Below are positions 1 through 5,924 of a DNA stretch of 8,224 nt, piece by piece. Below the pieces are notes generated by a model. That model saw nothing but the letters and a program-made list of their open reading frames with translations. It was not told the DNA's origin and did not search any database. The DNA is from Phycisphaerales bacterium (GTDB taxonomy: Bacteria > Planctomycetota > Phycisphaerae > Phycisphaerales > UBA1924): positions 1 to 8,224 of the forward strand of contig JALSHW010000311.1 of assembly GCA_026982035.1 (NCBI GenBank), given 5' to 3'. The translations under genes and the position numbers were made by a program. The first letter of the stretch is position 1; each line of letters opens with the position of its first letter.

Positions 1-482
1 CCAACACCACCCTCAATCAACCCCATCGCCGCCTCTTGATACGACTCCACCAACTCATCAAAACCAATCTGCCCCAGCGTAATCAACTTCGTCCCAGGCC
101 CAAGCGACCCCGCCACAAACCTCGGCCATTCCTCCGTCGAAAACGCATCACACGCCGCCCGAGCAATCTCCGCCGCCGACTTCGACAACGCCCGCGCATC
201 ATCGCCCCGACCAAACTCCCCAAGCACATGCGTCGCCGCCCCAAAAGTATTCGTCGAAACCACATCAGCCCCAGCCCGAAGATACCCCCGATGAATCTCC
301 CCAATCTCCTCAGGACAACTCAGCGACAAAATATCCGTACAGTTCTCACACCCCTGATAGTCCGTCTCAATATCCAAATCCAACCCATGAATCTGCGTCC
401 CCATCGCTCCATCCCACACCAAAACCCCGGCCTCAAGCCGCCCAAGCAATGACCGATCCGACGATGAATTCTGTGTTGACAT
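1..482 (-). CDS. metH: Methionine synthase / homocysteine S-methyltransferase, N-terminal part (cut by left edge)
   Basis: The first 160 residues are visible; the frame is open to the window edge. The translation matches the N-terminal homocysteine-binding barrel of cobalamin-dependent methionine synthase, which moves a methyl group from methylcobalamin to homocysteine in the cytoplasm. Visible family motifs are DGAMGT (residues 24-29), GCENC followed by DILSLSCPEEI (44-60), AGADVVSTNTFGA (70-82) and GSLGPGTKL (125-133). The zinc-binding cysteines of this domain lie further on and are outside the window, as are the folate, cobalamin and reactivation domains, so I cannot tell full-length MetH from a shorter single-domain methyltransferase. 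The start ATG has an AGGGA ribosome site six bases upstream (489-493) and a TATAAT box at 510-515. A strong terminator (549-582) separates it from the metalloprotease gene, so it is probably a separate transcript. No cobalamin or SAM riboswitch fits in the short leader. Confidence 0.88.
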   Translation of the reverse strand, partial: MSTQNSSSDRSLLGRLEAGVLVWDGAMGTQIHGLDLDIETDYQGCENCTDILSLSCPEEIGEIHRGYLRAGADVVSTNTFGAATHVLGEFGRGDDARALSKSAAEIARAACDAFSTEEWPRFVAGSLGPGTKLITLGQIGFDELVESYQEAAMGLIEGGV

Positions 483-509
483 GGCAAATCCCTATATCAA
501 GATGAACGG

Positions 510-539
510 ATTATACGCCAAAATCCATCTCAATGTTCG
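510..539 (-). promoter_or_regulatory. Candidate sigma-70-type promoter of metH
   Basis: Read on the minus strand, positions 515-510 are a perfect TATAAT. The -35 region is weak: with an 18-base spacer the hexamer is CGAACA (539-534), three of six matches to TTGACA. It lies in the 66-bp gap between the upstream terminator and the metH start, exactly where a promoter is needed, and predicts a leader of about 20 bases. Confidence 0.5.
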
Positions 540-548
540 TGTATACCA

Positions 549-582
549 GAAAAAACGCCCCACCAAAGACCAGTGGGGCGTT
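549..582 (-). terminator. Strong intrinsic terminator after the metalloprotease gene
   Basis: A perfect 10-bp stem (554-563 pairing with 573-582, arms AACGCCCCAC and GTGGGGCGTT) encloses a 9-base loop. On the minus strand the stem runs straight into a run of T (555-550), the classic rho-independent form. It lies about 30 bases past the metalloprotease stop codon and points the right way to end that transcript before metH. Confidence 0.92.
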
Positions 583-610
583 GAAACTGAAATTTTCTGC
601 ACCAATCACA

Positions 611-3600
611 TCACGGGCAACCCGCTGCAAGGGCACTCAAGAACGCCGAAACATCCGAGAAGTTCAGCACTCCATCAGGCGTTCCATCCGGATTCCCAGC
701 CCAATCAGCCGCCGGATCACCCATCGCATAGAGCGTCAGATACGCCGAAACATCCGAGAAGTTGAGCAACCCATCAGGCGAACCATCCGGATTCCCAGCA
801 ATATCCGCAGGACACGCCACGACATCTTCACACAACAGCCCGGTAATCATCACCCCATCAATCCCGGCCTCAATCACAGAACCCGTCCCCTGATCAGCCA
901 GCAAGAACCGAACCTGCATCTGCGAAGTCGCACTCTGGAAAGCATTCAGATCAAGATCAGACATCAACCACCCACCAACCGACTCAGCGGTATTGGGCCC
1001 AATGGTGTCAAGGGTCTCAAACGACTCGCCACCATCGTACGAAATCCCGACCTCCATCACATCAAACCCAGGCGACTGACCATTGCCCGCGCCAGTATTG
1101 TCATACCAGTGGTAATACACCATTCGAGGCGAAAGCAACCCAGAAGCATCAAAGATCGGCGAGTTCAGAATCGTCAGCGTATCCACATCCGAATCAACCC
1201 CAGCAACAGTATTACCCGTCACAAAGCAACTCCCCGAACCATCGCCATCGACCGTCGGATCACCACGCGAACCATCACCAAGAGGCACGCCCCGCTCCCA
1301 CATCCCATCAGCAGGAGACTTGGCACCACCCGAAACCGTCCATCCGGTATCAAGCTCAAAGTTCTCATCAATCACCAACACAGGCGATCCAATATCAAAC
1401 CCAAGGAATGATTCAGAATTCAAATCAGGGTATGTCGTCAAACCGGTCAACTCGCCTTCGACTCCAATGTAATAAGACACATCGCTCACCCATTCAGGCA
1501 ACACATCGTGGTTCGGATTGCAGTCTTGACCAGGAATGGTCGCCGTGTAGCTGTTGCCACCATTGTGCACCAATGGCAACTCAAGGAATCCACCAATCCC
1601 ACCATTAACATTGGCTACCAGATAGTAAACCTTCTCCGAGCCAGGCACAATCGTATCAACGACCTCGTCAATATTCACCTCAAAGATAAAATCCTCACCC
1701 GGATTGATCGACAAAGCCGGAGCAACCGGAAGCGAAATCACCGGCTCAGGATTCTCACACAACAACTCACTCACCGAAACTCCATCCACACCCGCCTCGA
1801 TCACCGAAGCGTTGATCAAATCATTGGCAATAAACCGGAGTTGCAACTGACTCGTCGCAAAGTCAAAGTCATTGTTCCCATCCATCGCGTAAATCAGATC
1901 AAACTCAACAAAGAACCAGCCCCCCTTCGACTGAAGCGAATCAGGCCCAACCTGCTCAAGCAAGTACCAAGTCACGCCTCCATCATCAGACACCTCAACT
2001 TTAAACACATCTTCATTGGCACCAGAACCAGTCCCAGAACCCGTATTGTCATACCAACGCCAATACGAAACCGAAGGCCGATCCACACCAGAAATATCAA
2101 ACACAGGCGAGTTCAAAATCGTCTCCCCGCCATCCACATCAGTATTGGACCCAGGCCCACCATTGCCCGTCAAATAACACTCACCAGATCCATCCCCATC
2201 AAACGCCGGATCACCCCGCGAACCATCGCCTGCAGGCACCCCCCGTTCCCACTCGCCAGAAAGTTGACCAGACACATCCCCAGTGACCGTCCATCCAAGA
2301 TCACCCTCAAAGTCATCCGCAAAGAACGCCGAAGGCGACCCAATAAACGCCGAGAACGGATTATTCGCCCCATCAAACGGCAGCGTAAAGGAACCATTGG
2401 CACCAATCGTCGACGCCTCGATGTAGTACTGAATACTCGCATCGGGATCACACGCAAACGGAGGCAGTGTCGCCGTGTACTCATTCCCCTTATTGGCAAC
2501 CAAAGGCACCGAAGAATACGAACCAAACGCACCCACACGGTAATACAAAAACTCCGTCCCCGGCTCAACAGTCTGCTCAAAAGGATTCAGCGTCACCGAA
2601 AAACTCGTCTCAAGCCCGGGATTCAAAAAAGTAGGATTCTCAGCGGTGATCGCCAACAGCGTCGTCGTCGAAACATCAATCCGATACCGCTGCACATTCT
2701 CCTGTGCCGACACGGCAAACACTTCGTAGTAATAATCTCCAGACAACGATGCTGCATATTCAATCTCCTCAGCCATTCCAATCGGCGTCGTCTGGGCCGT
2801 CAAAATCGGATTGACCAGATCATCCGAACTGTACAAATTAATCTGCAGATCATGCACAATGTTGTAGTTTGTATCAAAATTAGCAGAAAAACACCCTTCC
2901 TGCGTCTGAGGCCCCTGATTGTAAGATGCAGCATCAGGCGTCGCCGTAAAGGTCACCAAAGCCGGTGAATCCAATGTCAACTTGTAAAAATCCCGATCAT
3001 CAGCATCATCAAGACTCACATTCACAAGCTCAAGTTGCTCGCCGATATTCAGATTCCCCAACGCCGTGGCGTTCTCACCAAGATCATTGGGCTCCTGCGG
3101 ATCACCATAATGCCGATGCCCATTCAAAATATCATCAAGCTGAGGCCCGTCATACGCCGTCGATACAAACGGCTCCATCAACTTCGTCTGATTTGCAGGA
3201 CACACATGCAGCATCCCAAGCCCGTGCCCGGCCTCATGACCAATCACATTCCGCATCCGCAACGAGTTGTTCCCTGTATTGCCATAGAACGAATCAAAAG
3301 CATCAAAAACCATGTCCCCATTATCAGGAAAGAAATTGAACGCCAGCACCCCAGAGTTCCCATCAAGCACCATCGCCCCGATCCGAACATCGGCCCGCAC
3401 TCCAGGTGTCCCGGTAAAAGCAAACATGGTCGATCCATCATCATTGGGCTCATACACATAACTCGTCCCCGTCAACTCAGACCACTGAGCAAATACCTGA
3501 TCAAACAAACTCTGCCACGCAGATGTCGATCCATACACACTATCGAGCCACGCAAACATCTGCGAGTTCCCAGCCCCAAAACCAATATTCGGAATAAAAG

Positions 3601-4174
3601 TCCCGTCGGCAACATACGAATAAGTAATCACCGTCGGCTGACCCTGCACAAGCCCAGGACCACTCAACGCCGTTCGCTCCCAACGATCAATCTGCTGAAA
3701 CGCATTGGCTCCACCATAAATAATCTGGTTCACCATCCACGAATACTTCTCATCCGTCTCAGGCGCAAAGCACAATGCAGGCATCTCCGTCCCCGCATCA
3801 ATCGAATCAGCAATCTCCCGCACAATCTCAACCCGCCGCTCATCAAGAGCACCCTCTCCAAACAATCCAAGCGTCTCTTCCACCCATTCCCGCGCCAACC
3901 CTTCCCCAACATAAGGCGACACCGCCTCATCAAACCCATCAACCCCCATCCCCTGAGCCGCCACAATCTTCGCCTGCTCACCCACAGGCAACAGCGGGAA
4001 CATCGCCTCAGCAAACCGCTCCACCGCCTGCTCATCAGACAACCCAATCTGACCACCGGCCTCGCCACCCTCCTCACAATGCCCGCACCCCGCCACAGGC
4101 ACCGAACCATTCACAGGAAAGGCCAACGAAAGAACAGGCGCCAACGCAGCAAAAAACAATGAATCAAGTTTCAT
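611..4174 (-). CDS. Exported metzincin (matrixin-like) metalloprotease with duplicated Ig/jelly-roll units and C-terminal dockerin-like module
   Basis: 1187 aa, a probable secreted zinc endopeptidase. The chosen ATG is followed by a signal-peptide-like segment (MKLDSLFFAALAPVLSLAF) and preceded by AGGGA at seven bases; an in-frame ATG 25 codons earlier lacks both and would bury the signal. Order: signal (1 to about 28), propeptide-like region (about 30-150), catalytic domain (about 175-345), Ser/Asp-rich beta domain resembling PPC (about 361-504), two units of an Ig-like segment plus a MAM/jelly-roll-like segment (about 505-807 and 808-1116), and a Cys-bracketed dockerin-like pair (1121-1187). 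The zinc motif HEAGHGLGMLH is at 313-323 with all three His and the catalytic Glu314; the likely Met-turn is Met333 in KLMEP. The segment VRIGAMVLDG and the following NGDMVFD resemble matrixin structural-metal regions. VAGC at 27-30 could be a lipobox, an alternative to simple secretion. It is a one-gene transcript between its own candidate promoter and terminator. Substrate unknown. Confidence 0.92.
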   Translation of the reverse strand: MKLDSLFFAALAPVLSLAFPVNGSVPVAGCGHCEEGGEAGGQIGLSDEQAVERFAEAMFPLLPVGEQAKIVAAQGMGVDGFDEAVSPYVGEGLAREWVEETLGLFGEGALDERRVEIVREIADSIDAGTEMPALCFAPETDEKYSWMVNQIIYGGANAFQQIDRWERTALSGPGLVQGQPTVITYSYVADGTFIPNIGFGAGNSQMFAWLDSVYGSTSAWQSLFDQVFAQWSELTGTSYVYEPNDDGSTMFAFTGTPGVRADVRIGAMVLDGNSGVLAFNFFPDNGDMVFDAFDSFYGNTGNNSLRMRNVIGHEAGHGLGMLHVCPANQTKLMEPFVSTAYDGPQLDDILNGHRHYGDPQEPNDLGENATALGNLNIGEQLELVNVSLDDADDRDFYKLTLDSPALVTFTATPDAASYNQGPQTQEGCFSANFDTNYNIVHDLQINLYSSDDLVNPILTAQTTPIGMAEEIEYAASLSGDYYYEVFAVSAQENVQRYRIDVSTTTLLAITAENPTFLNPGLETSFSVTLNPFEQTVEPGTEFLYYRVGAFGSYSSVPLVANKGNEYTATLPPFACDPDASIQYYIEASTIGANGSFTLPFDGANNPFSAFIGSPSAFFADDFEGDLGWTVTGDVSGQLSGEWERGVPAGDGSRGDPAFDGDGSGECYLTGNGGPGSNTDVDGGETILNSPVFDISGVDRPSVSYWRWYDNTGSGTGSGANEDVFKVEVSDDGGVTWYLLEQVGPDSLQSKGGWFFVEFDLIYAMDGNNDFDFATSQLQLRFIANDLINASVIEAGVDGVSVSELLCENPEPVISLPVAPALSINPGEDFIFEVNIDEVVDTIVPGSEKVYYLVANVNGGIGGFLELPLVHNGGNSYTATIPGQDCNPNHDVLPEWVSDVSYYIGVEGELTGLTTYPDLNSESFLGFDIGSPVLVIDENFELDTGWTVSGGAKSPADGMWERGVPLGDGSRGDPTVDGDGSGSCFVTGNTVAGVDSDVDTLTILNSPIFDASGLLSPRMVYYHWYDNTGAGNGQSPGFDVMEVGISYDGGESFETLDTIGPNTAESVGGWLMSDLDLNAFQSATSQMQVRFLLADQGTGSVIEAGIDGVMITGLLCEDVVACPADIAGNPDGSPDGLLNFSDVSAYLTLYAMGDPAADWAGNPDGTPDGVLNFSDVSAFLSALAAGCP
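643..700 (-). repeat. Direct repeat copy encoding second dockerin-like Ca loop
   Basis: A 58-bp segment matching 742-799 at 53 of 58 positions, offset by 99 bp (33 codons). It encodes the second AGNPDG / PDG / NFSDVSA unit at the end of the metalloprotease. The high nucleotide identity suggests recent duplication or gene conversion between the two loops. Confidence 0.9.
742..799 (-). repeat. Direct repeat copy encoding first dockerin-like Ca loop
   Basis: Partner of 643-700. It encodes the first loop, AGNPDGSPDGLLNFSDVSA, of the metalloprotease C-terminal module. The five differences fall in two small clusters, which change the Leu/Val preceding NFSD and the Ser/Thr of the loop. Confidence 0.9.
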
Positions 4175-4181
4175 TTTGAAA

Positions 4182-4186
4182 TCCCT
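4182..4186 (-). promoter_or_regulatory. Ribosome binding site fixing the metalloprotease start
   Basis: AGGGA on the minus strand, seven bases before the ATG at 4174. It selects this ATG over an in-frame ATG at 4249, because the protein then begins directly with a signal peptide. The same string, TTGATA(TA)GGGATTT, precedes the metH start. Confidence 0.75.
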
Positions 4187-4322
4187 ATCAATATGTCCCA
4201 GCAAGAACCTGCACGCAGCAAGACCTAAGCCACACTCAATCTCCACCAATCAACCACAACTCAAACCCGTAAACGACGAGCCCAAACCTCCCCAACGCAG
4301 TCAATGGCGTACTCCTACCACT

Positions 4323-4351
4323 AAAATAGCCGATCAAACCGATACTGTAAA
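4323..4351 (-). promoter_or_regulatory. Candidate promoter of the metalloprotease gene
   Basis: On the minus strand TTTACA (4351-4346) is separated by exactly 17 bases from TATTTT (4328-4323). These match TTGACA at five of six and TATAAT at four of six positions. Transcription would begin near 4316, giving a leader of about 140 bases. The call rests on spacing and position only. Confidence 0.42.
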
Positions 4352-4463
4352 CACTGAATCACAAGAACTTACGAAAATACACGCTATTCCCCAATCCCCC
4401 TCTCTATTCCCCTCCAAACTTTCATGGGTTCCTCCAATTTCAAAGTCCGAGAAAAATATCCAA

Positions 4464-4519
4464 CCCCTCACCCCTCACCCCTCACCCCTCACCCCCAACC
4501 CCTCACCCCCAACCCCCAA
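4464..4519. repeat. Heptamer tandem array, eight in-phase units, G-rich on the minus strand
   Basis: On the plus strand the units are CCCCTCA four times, CCCCCAA, CCCCTCA, then CCCCCAA twice, all 7 bases with no phase slip. On the minus strand this gives G4 or G5 runs every seven bases separated by TGA or TT, a strong candidate for a G-quadruplex. It begins eight bases beyond the rpmE terminator T-run. Heptamer arrays of this general kind (STRR elements) are known from cyanobacteria; whether this array is related is unknown. Confidence 0.93.
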
Positions 4520-4526
4520 CGCAAAC

Positions 4527-4559
4527 AAAAAAACGCCCCGCAAACCAAATTGCAGGGCG
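4527..4559 (-). terminator. Intrinsic terminator of rpmE
   Basis: Arms CGCCCCGCAA (4534-4543) and TTGCAGGGCG (4550-4559) pair at nine of ten positions around a 6-base loop. On the minus strand the hairpin is followed by seven T (4533-4527). It lies about 60 bases beyond the rpmE stop codon. The base of the stem and T-run, GGGCGTTTTTT, resembles the other terminator in the window. Confidence 0.85.
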
Positions 4560-4617
4560 AATAAATCTCGCATCTGAAAAACAAAGGGTTGTAGACTGGG
4601 CTGTAGACCCGATCCGC

Positions 4618-4839
4618 TTATTTCTTGCTTTTAAAGTAGTTCCCAGCAAACTTCTTCTGGAACTTCTCAACCCGGCCAGCCGCATCCACAAAAGTCGCCT
4701 TCCCAGTAAAGAACGGGTGCGACCCCGACCAAACATCCACCTTCAGCTCAGGAACCGTAGCCCCAACGGTCATCACGACCTCGCCGTTGTAGTAAACCTT
4801 GCAGGATGGGTAAAAAGTCGGGTGTGTGTCATTCTTCAT
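4618..4839 (-). CDS. rpmE: Ribosomal protein bL31, form without zinc cysteines
   Basis: 73 aa, close to the usual L31 length of about 70. L31 is a small protein of the large ribosomal subunit that helps bridge the two subunits. Recognition rests on the N-terminal MKNDTHPTFYPS and the C-terminal block SGSHPFFTGK (about residues 38-47) followed by FVDAAGRVEKFQKKF. In zinc-binding L31 the block reads DVCSKCHPF; here it is DVWSGSHPF and only one Cys (residue 13) remains, so the zinc ribbon is absent. The length is that of the standard form rather than the longer type B, although FVDAAGRVEKF resembles type B. GAGG lies eight bases before the ATG (4851-4848). A candidate promoter (4907-4878) and a terminator (4559-4527) suggest its own transcript, though I see no terminator after the preceding gene, so read-through is also possible. 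Confidence 0.95.
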   Translation of the reverse strand: MKNDTHPTFYPSCKVYYNGEVVMTVGATVPELKVDVWSGSHPFFTGKATFVDAAGRVEKFQKKFAGNYFKSKK

Positions 4840-4857
4840 TTCAATATCCTCATTGGA

Positions 4858-4870
4858 CGCCTCTCAGGCG
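4858..4870 (-). promoter_or_regulatory. Small hairpin in the rpmE leader
   Basis: CGCCT (4870-4866 on the minus strand) pairs perfectly with AGGCG across a three-base loop. If the candidate promoter is right, this hairpin sits at the very 5' end of the rpmE mRNA, upstream of the ribosome site. It could stabilise the message or be part of leader control; neither is shown. Confidence 0.35.
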
Positions 4871-4877
4871 GGCCACA

Positions 4878-4907
4878 AGTATAGGGCACCAGATCACCCA
4901 TAGTCGA
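4878..4907 (-). promoter_or_regulatory. Candidate promoter of rpmE
   Basis: Minus-strand TCGACT (4907-4902), 18-base spacer, TATACT (4883-4878). These match the -35 and -10 consensus at four and five of six positions. The predicted start near 4871 gives a leader of about 30 bases with the ribosome site in the right place. Confidence 0.45.
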
Positions 4908-4956
4908 GTTGCCAAGAAAATTGATCCCAGTCAACCAAATACCCAAAAACAAGCAT

Positions 4957-5790
4957 TTAGAGCCCGCAACCGCCTCCAAACATCCCGATCATCACAGAAA
5001 CATCAAGAAAGTTGAGATCGCCATCATTATTCATATCCGCACCCAAGTCTCCAGCGGAATACAAGTTCAGGAACTCAGATATATCACTGAAGTTGAGCAA
5101 CGCATCAAAGTTCAAATCCGCAGGACACAGACCGCCACCAACAACGATCCCGGTGTTGGGCTCAGTTTCATACCCCGCACCAAGCCAAGTAAATTGAACC
5201 GTATACATCGGATCAGTCACCCCCGGCTTGCATTGGAACACGCAGTCACCGACAAAATCTTCAGTGACCCGAAAAGCACTCCATCCATAGAACCAATCTG
5301 TTTCACCAAGTTCATGCCAGCGGAAAGGCATGTACAGCACCCCATCACCCGCCAGCCCAGATGATTCAAACCAGCAACCGTCTTGACAAAACTGTTCGCC
5401 TGGGGTTCGCGATTTCACCGCAGCCAGGACACTCCCAACATCACACAATGGCTCCGTATAAACCCAACTCCCGGTCGCCGAATCAACAGTCATCCCAGCA
5501 GCCGCGTTGAAGTATCCAATATTCGCAACCTCCGGGAACAGATTCCCCGGAAAATTGCCAAAGCACTCCGTTCCGTTCTCAATGACAACAGGCCTGAAAT
5601 ACAGTCCATTGCTCCCCCCCCCAGGCCCCTCAACATCAAGCTCAAACGAAAGATTCGGATGAGATGGATCAGCATCAACCAATCGAAACGCCTCAGGCGA
5701 CCCTTCATTCAATACAATAACCGGCCCAGCAACCGCCCCACACGCAACCAATCCAACAGCCATCGACGAAACAGTCATATTCAATCTCAT
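4957..5790 (-). CDS. Exported protein of unknown function with C-terminal dockerin-like module
   Basis: 277 aa; I do not recognise the main domain. The start was chosen because GGAG lies seven bases upstream and the protein then opens with a short signal peptide, MRLNMTVSSMAVGLVACGAVA, with an AVA cleavage site at 19-21; an ATG 16 codons earlier would add a charged extension. LVAC at 14-17 could instead be a lipobox. Residues 22-220 look like an extracellular beta-rich domain with many aromatic residues, including a WHELGETDWFYGW patch (158-170) and Cys pairs CQDGC (135-139) and CVFQC (183-187). After cleavage at A21 there are eight Cys, consistent with disulfides. Residues 222-277 form a dockerin-like module with two clear Ca loops, DLNFDALLNFSD and DMNNDGDLNFLD. 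It follows the E2 gene by 134 bp and precedes rpmE by 117 bp, with no evident functional link to either. Confidence 0.85.
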   Translation of the reverse strand: MRLNMTVSSMAVGLVACGAVAGPVIVLNEGSPEAFRLVDADPSHPNLSFELDVEGPGGGSNGLYFRPVVIENGTECFGNFPGNLFPEVANIGYFNAAAGMTVDSATGSWVYTEPLCDVGSVLAAVKSRTPGEQFCQDGCWFESSGLAGDGVLYMPFRWHELGETDWFYGWSAFRVTEDFVGDCVFQCKPGVTDPMYTVQFTWLGAGYETEPNTGIVVGGGLCPADLNFDALLNFSDISEFLNLYSAGDLGADMNNDGDLNFLDVSVMIGMFGGGCGL

Positions 5791-5924
5791 ATCAAATCTC
5801 CTCAAGGGTACGAGCTGCAGCGGCAACCTCATTACCAATTAGAGTACCACAAAATCGCACGCATTGGCCTGTTATTCTGAAAAAATAGGCCAAAAAAATC
5901 CCCTGTGAACTCTAAAAATCAAAA
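5791..5924 (-). promoter_or_regulatory. Intergenic region with weak promoter and hairpin signals
   Basis: On the minus strand TCTAAT (5843-5838) is a possible -10 box for the exported protein gene, but no good -35 is present. GGCC arms at 5891-5888 and 5869-5866, extended by a few pairs with an A-C mismatch, form an imperfect hairpin after the E2 stop; the T-run lies on the 5' side, so it is not a standard terminator for E2. Whether the exported protein gene has its own transcript is open. Confidence 0.25.
5798..5801 (-). promoter_or_regulatory. Ribosome binding site fixing the start of the exported protein
   Basis: GGAG within GAGGAGA on the minus strand, seven bases before the ATG at 5790. 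It decides between this ATG, which gives a signal peptide at once, and an in-frame ATG at 5838. Confidence 0.75.

Larger units (their letters stand above)
4175..4617. other. 443-bp gene-free stretch between rpmE and the metalloprotease gene
   Basis: I see no coding region in it on either strand; the open frames present have shadow-like compositions and no ribosome site. It holds, in minus-strand order, a 7-bp direct repeat GTCTACA with period 12 just after the rpmE stop (4608-4602 and 4596-4590), the rpmE terminator (4559-4527), an eight-unit heptamer array (4519-4464), a candidate promoter (4351-4323), and a leader of about 140 bases to the metalloprotease. No riboswitch fold is apparent by eye. 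Confidence 0.7.

Noticed and set aside
1508..2968. Plus-strand open frame of 486 codons, and similar ones at 533-1411 and 3035-4162
   Set aside because: They lie opposite the metalloprotease, have Arg/His/Pro/Ile-rich low-information translations, no ribosome site and no recognisable domain. They follow from the strong C/A bias of this strand, which makes stop codons rare.
4175..4249. Upstream ATG giving a 25-residue longer metalloprotease
   Set aside because: No ribosome site next to it, and the extension would place a non-signal segment in front of a clear signal peptide.
4464..4519. CRISPR array
   Set aside because: Units are contiguous heptamers with no spacers and no cas genes nearby.
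4503..4736. Minus-strand open frame of 77 codons
   Set aside because: It overlaps rpmE and its terminator in another frame and is Arg-rich with no motif.
5791..5838. Upstream ATG giving a 16-residue longer exported protein
   Set aside because: GAGGAGA lies inside this extension at the right distance from the later ATG, where the signal peptide starts.
5866..5891. Terminator for the E2 gene
   Set aside because: The stem is interrupted by a mismatch and the T-run precedes rather than follows the hairpin on the minus strand.
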